Notes under the pieces: generated by a model | Told to the model about the DNA's origin: nothing | What the model saw: only the letters and a program-made list of their open reading frames with translations | The model's database searches: none | Assembly (NCBI RefSeq): GCF_001996005.1 | Contig: NZ_MUFB01000006.1 | Location: 1-51,848, forward strand | Reading direction: 5' to 3' | Length of the DNA: 51,848 nucleotides | DNA from: Salinivibrio siamensis | Lineage (GTDB): Bacteria; Pseudomonadota; Gammaproteobacteria; Enterobacterales; Vibrionaceae | Shown: piece after piece, positions 45,761 through 51,848 of the stretch | Position numbering within the stretch: position 1 is the stretch's first letter | Layout of the letters: every line of letters begins with the position of its first letter | Position numbers and translations under genes: made by a program

Positions 45761-47353
45761 TTAGTGAGCGCTCGGTATGGCTTGCTGGCCCATGTGGATG
45801 GTTTCGGAAATCCAACCTTGGTGTAGCATCCACTCGGTAGCGGGCACCAAGAAAAACTCAATGCCAATCACGCCCAATACGCCCATGACAATGGTATAAG
45901 GCAAAGCCATATATACCATGCGCCCGTAAGAAAGACGCAGCAGCGGCGCGAGGGTTGAGGTGAGTAAGAATAAGAAAGCCGCTTGGCCATTGGGCGTGGC
46001 GACCGAGGGTAAGTTGGTACCTGTGTTAATCGCAACGGCTAACATATCGAACTGCTCGCGGCCAATCACGCCATTGAGCAGGGCGGTTTTCACCTCGTTG
46101 ATATACACGGTGCCGACAAACACGTTATCTGACACCATAGAAAGCAGGCCATTGGCGATATAAAACATGGTCAATTGCAAATGCCCGTCCAGTGACAACA
46201 CGAGATCAATCACCGGTGTAAATAAGTGCTGGTCAATGATTACTGCGACCACAGAGAAAAAGACCGCCAATAGCGCGGTGAATGGCAGCGCTTCTTCAAA
46301 GGCTTTACCGATATGGTGCTCATCGACGACGCCCGTAAACGCGGTGGCAAGGATAATGATACTTAAGCCAATTAAACCGACGGCGGCCAAATGTAAAGCC
46401 AATGCAGTGATCAGCCAAACAGCAATGAGTGCTTGTACCACCAACTTGGCGACATCCTGTGGTGTGCGTTTGGCCCGCTGTGCGTTATCGTATCCCACCA
46501 AAATTTTTAATACGTTTTGCGGTAGGTGTGCGCCATAGCCAAACCAGCCAAACTTTTCGACCAGCGCACAGGTCAGCAAGCCGGCAAAGAAAACCGGTAG
46601 CGTGACCGGAGACATGCGTAAAATAAACTCGCCAAAATGCCAGCCGGCTTGGTCAGCTATGATCAGGTTTTGCGGCTCGCCGACCATGGTCATCACCCCG
46701 CCTAGTGCGGTACCCACGCCGGCATGCATTAGTAGGCTGCGCAAAAACGCTCGATAGTTTTCCAAATCGTTGCGACTAAGCTCGTCGCTTAAGCTTTCAT
46801 CCGAGGTATGATCATGGTTAGCGCCGAACTCTTTTCCGGACGCGACGCGGTGGTAAATGGAGTAAAAGCCCACGGCGACACTGATCACCACGGCAATCAC
46901 GGTTAAGGCATCCAAAAAGGCAGAGAGCGCCGCCGCCGCGCCACAAAAGGCCAATGATAAGGCGATTTTCGATCGGATGCCCAACAGGATTTTGGTGAAA
47001 ATAAACAGCAGTAGCTGTTTCATAAAATAGATCCCGGCCACCATAAAGACGAGGAGTAGCAGAACCTCAACGTTGGCCACTAATTCATGTTTGACTTGTG
47101 CGGGACTGGTCATGCCGATGGCGACCGCTTCAATCGCTAATAAGCCACCGGGTTGCAGCGGGTAGCATTTCAGAGCCATCGCGAGGGTGAAAATAAACTC
47201 GACCACCAGTAGCCAGCCAGCGATAAAAGGGTCGATCGCGAAAACAATTGGGTTAAGGATCAAAAAGCCAACAATGGCTAGTTTGTACCAATCAGGTGCT
47301 TTGCCGAGAAAATTCTTAAGAAACGCAGTTCTGAGTGTCATGGTCTTCGCCAT
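45761..47353 (-). CDS. nhaB: Na+/H+ antiporter NhaB
   Basis: NhaB expels sodium in exchange for protons and is important for growth in saline conditions. The 530-residue polytopic protein matches E. coli NhaB over its length, for example [36 protein letters not shown] and [21 protein letters not shown]. Start at ATG 47351-47353, with a second ATG 12 bases downstream possible; neither has a strong ribosome binding site. A sodium antiporter next to fadR is the usual layout in enterics and vibrios. Confidence 0.97.
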   Translation of the reverse strand: MAKTMTLRTAFLKNFLGKAPDWYKLAIVGFLILNPIVFAIDPFIAGWLLVVEFIFTLAMALKCYPLQPGGLLAIEAVAIGMTSPAQVKHELVANVEVLLLLVFMVAGIYFMKQLLLFIFTKILLGIRSKIALSLAFCGAAAALSAFLDALTVIAVVISVAVGFYSIYHRVASGKEFGANHDHTSDESLSDELSRNDLENYRAFLRSLLMHAGVGTALGGVMTMVGEPQNLIIADQAGWHFGEFILRMSPVTLPVFFAGLLTCALVEKFGWFGYGAHLPQNVLKILVGYDNAQRAKRTPQDVAKLVVQALIAVWLITALALHLAAVGLIGLSIIILATAFTGVVDEHHIGKAFEEALPFTALLAVFFSVVAVIIDQHLFTPVIDLVLSLDGHLQLTMFYIANGLLSMVSDNVFVGTVYINEVKTALLNGVIGREQFDMLAVAINTGTNLPSVATPNGQAAFLFLLTSTLAPLLRLSYGRMVYMALPYTIVMGVLGVIGIEFFLVPATEWMLHQGWISETIHMGQQAIPSAH

Positions 47354-47750
47354 AGTGAAAGTCTCATTGTTATCTATGCCTACCTAGCGCGCGGATGGGC
47401 GAGTAACGTGCACCGACACAAACGCCCAATCGGCGAATGGATGCATGGGCACAGTAAGAGGGTGACAGATATCAGTGACGAAGGGTTATCGGGACGCGTG
47501 GTTTAACCACAATACGTAGATGGATAGCTTCGTCACGCATAAGTGTGCGCTAGTTTGCCTCAGACATATTTTGTTACATCTTGTATGGATCAGTTTTGCG
47601 ATTTATGCCCAGTTTTTCATTGATCTGGTACAAAAAGATAGCAGATGTCACGTGATATCCCGTGATCTCACTCAGCGGTTTCTGCCGGTGGCGTCTAGTG
47701 GTATGATGAGTTATTAATCAAAGCAAGAAGCAAATTGGAATTTAGATTCA
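47354..47750. other. 397-base divergent control region nhaB-fadR
   Basis: No gene is seen. It holds an inverted repeat GTGGTT-T-AACCAC at 47498-47510, a FadR-like operator at 47623-47639, the palindrome TCACGTGA at about 47648, and a near-direct repeat CGTGATATC/CGTGATCTC at about 47651-47668. A weak promoter (TTTCTG, 17 bases, TATGAT at 47702-47707) could serve fadR. Confidence 0.55.
47623..47639 (+). promoter_or_regulatory. FadR-like operator
   Basis: ATCTGGTACAAAAAGAT matches the E. coli fadB operator ATCTGGTACGACCAGAT at 14 of 17 positions, with the left half perfect. It lies 112 bases before the fadR start and 270 before nhaB, so it may serve autoregulation or nhaB control. Confidence 0.55.
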
Positions 47751-48602
47751 ATGGTTATAAAGGCGGATAGCCCAGCAACATTTGCTGAAAAATATATAAT
47801 TGAAAGTATTTGGAATAATCACTTTCCTAAAGGGTCCATTTTACCTGCAGAGCGTGAACTGTCTGAACTGATTGGGGTCACTCGCACCACCTTACGTGAA
47901 GTGTTGCAGCGCCTGGCGCGTGATGGCTGGTTAACCATTCAACATGGCAAACCAACACGCGTAAATGATTATATGCGTACATCAGGACTGAGCATTCTTG
48001 ATACGCTGGTCACCCTAGAGGGGCAAGATGTGCATGGTGTGCTTGAGGACTTACTCGCGGCGCGCACCGACATCAGTGGCGTGTACATGCGTTATGCAGC
48101 GAAAAACCGTGCTGATGACTGCATAAACCTTATTGACCATGTGATTAAACGTTGTGAGCAAGTGCTTGAGTGCGAAAGCTTTGAGCAGTTCTTGGGACTT
48201 ATCGATGAACAAGGTGAAGTCTTAAAAGACGTTAAAAAGATCCAGGACAAATACGGTAAGCAAGATCCCGCCTTGTGCGAGCGTATTTGTATGGGGCGCG
48301 CGTTTAATCACTTTGACTATCGTTTGTTCCAAGGGATGGCGCATTTTTCTGGCAACAAGGTGTATGTGTTAACCATTAATGGCATGCGTCAGATTTATTC
48401 GCGTGTGGGCGGATATTACTTTATGGATCGCCGCGCCTGTGAAAATGCATTGAGCTTTTACAATGACTTACGTGATATGATAGCCAATAATCAGCACCCA
48501 ATGATTGGTGATCGAGTCAAACAATACGGACGTGAGTGCGGTGGCTTGTGGTTTAGTAACCGTGAAACAATTGCGGCACATATGGCTGAAGAAGAAGCCT
48601 AA
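47751..48602 (+). CDS. fadR: Fatty acid metabolism regulator FadR
   Basis: FadR is a GntR-family factor that represses fatty-acid degradation and activates unsaturated fatty-acid synthesis; acyl-CoA releases it from DNA. The 283-residue protein has an N-terminal winged helix (ERELSELIGVTRTTLREVLQ, then the wing HGKPTRV) and a C-terminal helical acyl-CoA domain. E. coli FadR has 239 residues; here an insertion of about 40 residues (near 138-178, around FLGLIDEQGEVLKDVKKIQD) is present. Vibrio FadR is known to carry such an insertion, which creates a second ligand site. The ATG at 47751 has only a weak GGAA in front. Confidence 0.96.
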   Translation: MVIKADSPATFAEKYIIESIWNNHFPKGSILPAERELSELIGVTRTTLREVLQRLARDGWLTIQHGKPTRVNDYMRTSGLSILDTLVTLEGQDVHGVLEDLLAARTDISGVYMRYAAKNRADDCINLIDHVIKRCEQVLECESFEQFLGLIDEQGEVLKDVKKIQDKYGKQDPALCERICMGRAFNHFDYRLFQGMAHFSGNKVYVLTINGMRQIYSRVGGYYFMDRRACENALSFYNDLRDMIANNQHPMIGDRVKQYGRECGGLWFSNRETIAAHMAEEEA

Positions 48603-48634
48603 CGCGATCCAATGAGTGAAACCATGTGTATAAG

Positions 48635-48670
48635 AAAAGCCGCCATGCTGATGACCATGGCGGCTTTTTT
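48635..48670 (+). terminator. Bidirectional terminator between fadR and spoVR
   Basis: A perfect 13-bp stem AAAAGCCGCCATG with its complement, eight-base loop, T-run after it and A-run before it. Confidence 0.94.
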
Positions 48671-48688
48671 ATGGATGGCTCGACAAGG

Positions 48689-50236
48689 TTAGTGGCTGCC
48701 CATCAAGATGTCAGGATCAAACTGCGGCCGCTTGGGGCAGCTACTCAGTATTTTTCCGCGTCCTTCACTGGTTTCCTCTTCGAGGATCACTTCAAACCCC
48801 CACAGACGATGGACGTGCTTGAGCACCTCTTCATAAGACTTCGCGAGTGGGATCCGGTTATGAGGGACATAGCGAAGCGTGAGTGAACGGTTGCCACGTA
48901 AATCGACATCGAAGACTTGAATATTCGGTTCGCGATTACTGAGATTGTACTGCGCGGAGAGATCTTCACGTAATTGGCGATAACCTTGTTCATTATGAAT
49001 ACTGGTCACTTCAATGTAGCTTTGCCGGTCATCGTCATTGACGGCAAAAAACTTCATATCCCGCATTACTTTAGGCGAGAGAAACTGACTGATGAAACTT
49101 TCATCTTTAAAGTTGGCCATCGCAAAATGAACGGTGTCGAGCCAGTCTTTCCCGGCGATATCAGGAAACCAGTACTTATCCTCCTCAGTGGGATTTTCGC
49201 AAATGCGACGAATATCTTGGAACATGGCAAACCCGAGTGCGTAGGGGTTAATGCCGGAATAGAACTGACTGTTGTAAGGCGGTTGTGCCACCACATTGGT
49301 GTGGCTATGTAAAAACTCCATAATAAAGCTATCAGTCACCAACCCCTCATCATAAAGGTGATTCAGGATGGTGTAGTGCCAAAATGTCGCCCAGCCTTCG
49401 TTCATCACCTGAGTTTGCTTTTGCGGGTAAAAATACTGGCTGACCTTGCGCACTATCCGCACGATTTCTCGCTGCCATGGCTCAAGCAGTGGAGAGTGCT
49501 TTTCAAAAAAATACAACAGGTTCTCTTGTGGCTCGGCAGGGAAACGGCGTTTTTCTTCTTCTTGCTCTTTTTGGCCACTCGGGATGGTACGCCAGAGTTC
49601 ATTGACTTGCGTTTGCAGGTAGTCTTCTCGGGCTTTTTGGCGTGCTTTTTCTTCGGCAAGAGAGATCTTTTGTGGCCGCTTATAGCGATCGACCCCATAG
49701 TTCATCAGGGCATGGCAGGAATCGATCAGGTTTTCTACTTCTGCCAGGCCGTACTTTTCTTCACATTCACTGATGTAATTTTTTGCAAACAGCAGGTAAT
49801 CAATAATGGAGCCTGCGTCTGTCCAAGTTTGAAACAGGTAATTGCCTTTGAAAAAGGAATTATGGCCATAACAGGCGTGTGCCATCACCAGCGCTTGCAT
49901 GGTGATGGTGTTTTCTTCCATCAAATAAGAAATACACGGATTGGAGTTAATCACTATCTCGTACGCGAGCCCCATGTACCCGTGTTTGTAGTTGCGTTCG
50001 GTCTCGATAAATTTTTTACCAAACGACCAATGATTGTAATTGATGGGCATCCCGACGCTTGAGTAAGCATCCATCATTTGCTCAGCGGCAATGATTTCGA
50101 TTTGGTTTGGATAAGTATCCAGCTTGTAGTGTTCAGCGACGCGTTTGATTTCCTTGTGATACTGCTCGAGCAGGTCAAAGGTCCAATCGGGTCCATCATG
50201 AAGTGGAGTGTTACGTTTACCTTTGGTGACAGCCAT
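48689..50236 (-). CDS. ycgB: SpoVR family protein (YcgB)
   Basis: The 515-residue protein is the SpoVR/YcgB type: DWTFDLLEQYHKEI at the start, then INYNHWSFGKKF, AYEIVINSNPCISYLMEENT and MAHACYGHNSFFKGN. A basic charged region lies near 200-250 and NEGWATFWHY in the middle. The His/Glu-rich motifs look like a metal site. The family is named after a Bacillus sporulation gene but is widespread in non-spore-formers, where it is linked to stationary-phase and nitrogen stress. It lies 41 bases downstream of yeaH and is the last gene of prkA-yeaH-spoVR. Confidence 0.94.
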   Translation of the reverse strand: MAVTKGKRNTPLHDGPDWTFDLLEQYHKEIKRVAEHYKLDTYPNQIEIIAAEQMMDAYSSVGMPINYNHWSFGKKFIETERNYKHGYMGLAYEIVINSNPCISYLMEENTITMQALVMAHACYGHNSFFKGNYLFQTWTDAGSIIDYLLFAKNYISECEEKYGLAEVENLIDSCHALMNYGVDRYKRPQKISLAEEKARQKAREDYLQTQVNELWRTIPSGQKEQEEEKRRFPAEPQENLLYFFEKHSPLLEPWQREIVRIVRKVSQYFYPQKQTQVMNEGWATFWHYTILNHLYDEGLVTDSFIMEFLHSHTNVVAQPPYNSQFYSGINPYALGFAMFQDIRRICENPTEEDKYWFPDIAGKDWLDTVHFAMANFKDESFISQFLSPKVMRDMKFFAVNDDDRQSYIEVTSIHNEQGYRQLREDLSAQYNLSNREPNIQVFDVDLRGNRSLTLRYVPHNRIPLAKSYEEVLKHVHRLWGFEVILEEETSEGRGKILSSCPKRPQFDPDILMGSH

Positions 50237-50277
50237 ACCATGTCTCCCTGATAAAATACGTCTATGCCGGTATGGCG

Positions 50278-51549
50278 TCAGGCTTCGACCTGACGCTTAA
50301 ACAATTCGCGGAACACGGGGAAAATTTCCTCCGCTGAGCGAATGTTTTGCATTGCAAAGTTGTCATGGCTTTGCGCCAACGCCTCATATTCACGCCACAG
50401 TGTTTGATGCGCGCGGCGGGTGATTTCGATATAGGCGTAATAACGGCTGACCGGCAACAGAGTGTTTTGCAGTAGTTCTCGGCAACCGGGTGAGTCATCG
50501 GCCCAATTATCGCCATCCGAGGCTTGTGCCGCATAGACGTTCCATTCTGTCGGGTCATACCTATCTTTGATGATTTCATCCATCAGACGTAGGGCACTGG
50601 ATACAATTGTGCCGCCGGTCTCCTGTGAGTAAAAAAACTCGTGCTCATCGACTTCTTTCGCCTGCGTGTGGTGGCGAATAAAGACCACCTCCACGTTTTT
50701 ATAGGTGCGTGTAAGGAAAAGATAAAGCAGGATATAAAACCGTTTCGCGATATCTTTGGTCGCTTGATCCATCGAGCCGGACACATCCATTAAGCAAAAC
50801 ATCACGGCTTGGCTACTCGGCTGTGGCCGCTTTTCGTAGTTTTTATACCGTAAGTCAAAGGTATCGATGAACGGAACCGCGGCGATTTTGCGCTTCAATG
50901 CCGTGATTTCTTCTTCGAGTCGTTTCACTTCAAGTGGTTGTGCAGGCTCGGCCTCGCGCACGCGCTCAAGCGCCTCTTCAAGCTCTGCCAGCTCTCGGCG
51001 TTTGCCGGCTGACATCGCCGTGCGTCGTGCCAGTGAGTTTTGTAGTGAACGTACAATGGCAATATTCGAGGGCACCCCATTTGAGGTGTACCCCGCGCGA
51101 TGCGTTTTGTACTCCACCATTTTATTCATTTGGTTTTTCTTCAGGTTCGGAAGCTCAAGATCCTCGAACAAGAGATCCAAATATTCGTCTTTTGATATTT
51201 GAAAGACGAACTCATCTTGACCTTCGCCATCAGGACTGGCTTGTCCTTCTCCGGCACCGCCCCCTTCGCCACCAGGGGGACGAGCGATACGATCCCCTGG
51301 GCTAAACTGATCATTACCAGGGTGGACAGCATCACGCTGTCCCCCTTTGCCTTGGTGGAAAGTCGGTTCACGAATGTCACGAGAAGGGATAGAAATATCC
51401 TCTCCACTTTCAACATCCGTGATCGAGCGGTTGTTGACGGCGTCAGCAATGGACTCTTTAATTTGCCGCTTGTGTCGGCGTAAAAAGCGTTGTCGATTGA
51501 CAGTGCTTTTATTTTTGCCATTGAGACGACGATCAATAAAATGCGCCAT
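50278..51549 (-). CDS. yeaH: YeaH/YhbH family VWA-domain protein
   Basis: The 423-residue protein starts with [15 protein letters not shown] and has a Gly/Asp/Pro-rich acidic linker (about 85-115). A coiled-coil segment lies at about 185-220, and a von Willebrand A-type domain with the metal site DVSGSMD at about 254 follows. UPF0229 proteins are encoded with the PrkA kinase and SpoVR and are induced by starvation and RpoS in E. coli; the biochemical role is unknown. It lies 33 bases after prkA. Confidence 0.94.
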   Translation of the reverse strand: MAHFIDRRLNGKNKSTVNRQRFLRRHKRQIKESIADAVNNRSITDVESGEDISIPSRDIREPTFHQGKGGQRDAVHPGNDQFSPGDRIARPPGGEGGGAGEGQASPDGEGQDEFVFQISKDEYLDLLFEDLELPNLKKNQMNKMVEYKTHRAGYTSNGVPSNIAIVRSLQNSLARRTAMSAGKRRELAELEEALERVREAEPAQPLEVKRLEEEITALKRKIAAVPFIDTFDLRYKNYEKRPQPSSQAVMFCLMDVSGSMDQATKDIAKRFYILLYLFLTRTYKNVEVVFIRHHTQAKEVDEHEFFYSQETGGTIVSSALRLMDEIIKDRYDPTEWNVYAAQASDGDNWADDSPGCRELLQNTLLPVSRYYAYIEITRRAHQTLWREYEALAQSHDNFAMQNIRSAEEIFPVFRELFKRQVEA

Positions 51550-51582
51550 ATCTCTCTCCCGTCATCTGCGTCAGCCCGAGGG

Positions 51583-51848
51583 CTACGATGATTTACGCAC
51601 GCGCAAATACCACTCTGCGAGCAAGCGAACTTGCTTGCGGGTATAGCCTTTTTCCATCATACGAGCGACAAAGTCGTCGTGTTTCTTCTGCTCTTCGCTC
51701 GACGTTTTGGTATTGAAGGAAATCACTGGAAGCAAATCTTCGGTATTGGAGAACATCTTCTTCTCAATGACGGTTTTCAACTTCTCATAGCTGGTCCAAG
51801 CTGGGTTTTTGCCTTCGTTATTGGCGCGCGCGCGGAGGACAAAGTTGA
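51583..51848 (-). CDS. prkA: PrkA family serine protein kinase (YeaG), C-terminal part (partial)
   Basis: The reverse-strand frame is open from the right window edge to a stop at 51583, giving the last 87 or so residues. They match the end of PrkA/YeaG proteins: ANNEGKNPAWTSYEKLK, then KKMFSNTEDLLPVISF and the terminal QVRLLAEWYLRVRKSS. The N-terminal AAA domain and kinase core are outside the window. PrkA is the first gene of the operon with yeaH and spoVR. Confidence 0.93.
   Translation of the reverse strand, partial: NFVLRARANNEGKNPAWTSYEKLKTVIEKKMFSNTEDLLPVISFNTKTSSEEQKKHDDFVARMMEKGYTRKQVRLLAEWYLRVRKSS

Noticed and set aside
48974-50062. Forward open frames of 112 and 234 residues opposite spoVR
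   Set aside because: SpoVR on the reverse strand is unmistakable; the forward frames are rich in Phe, Val and Ile as expected for antisense shadows.

Overview
The window is a chromosomal segment of a gammaproteobacterium, most likely a member of the Vibrionaceae. The gene order (truA-accD-folC-dedD-cvpA-purF, tig-clpP-clpX-lon-hupB-ppiD, menF-D-H-B-C-E, dsbB-nhaB-fadR next to spoVR-yeaH-prkA) is that of enterics and vibrios. FadR carries the roughly 40-residue insertion known from Vibrio and absent from E. coli FadR. By eye the base composition is moderate, so a Salinivibrio/Grimontia-like genus is possible, but I cannot place the genus. There is no insertion sequence, prophage, rRNA, CRISPR array or assembled defence island. 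One tRNA gene (Arg, anticodon UCU) is present. Coding density is high and nearly every gene is recognisable.

Layout. 1-6.9 kb: 3' end of fimV (starting inside a Pro-Glu repeat), truA, accD, folC, dedD, cvpA and purF, with a PurR operator over the cvpA promoter. 6.9-12.5 kb: a YIP1 membrane protein gene, then rssB (RpoS adaptor), rfaH and two tandem paralogous REC-REC-GGDEF diguanylate cyclases. 12.5-13.75 kb: folD (reverse) behind a PurR-like palindrome, then tRNA-Arg. 13.75-22.8 kb: protein-quality-control block tig, clpP, clpX, lon (with a sigma-32 type promoter), hupB and ppiD. 22.9-27.2 kb: a ComEA-like helix-hairpin-helix protein, yfbR overlapping a dGTPase gene of the anti-phage type, then tapT (DTW) and alaA on the reverse strand. 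27.4-34.6 kb: complete menFDHBCE operon for menaquinone synthesis. 34.6-39 kb: an MFS/PlsC fusion, a TM2 protein, a Tim44-like protein and two divergent cysteine-cluster proteins. 39.1-42.9 kb: periplasmic thiol-disulfide (scs) cluster. 43-45.2 kb: dusC, a YecA-type gene and a Nudix hydrolase gene. 45.1-51.8 kb: dsbB and nhaB (reverse), fadR (forward), then the spoVR-yeaH-prkA stress operon (reverse, prkA cut by the window edge).

How it works together: several loci share themes. RssB hands RpoS to ClpXP, whose genes lie about 7-9 kb away. PurR sites seem to join purine synthesis (cvpA-purF) with one-carbon supply (folD). YfbR and the dGTPase both break down deoxynucleotides and are translationally coupled. 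DsbB and the Scs proteins handle envelope thiols. I did not find an unmistakably new multi-gene system. The best leads are the tandem double-receiver cyclases, the yfbR-dGTPase couple, the hairpin-rich tig leader, the long AT-rich region before rssB, and the promoter followed at once by a terminator between hupB and ppiD.
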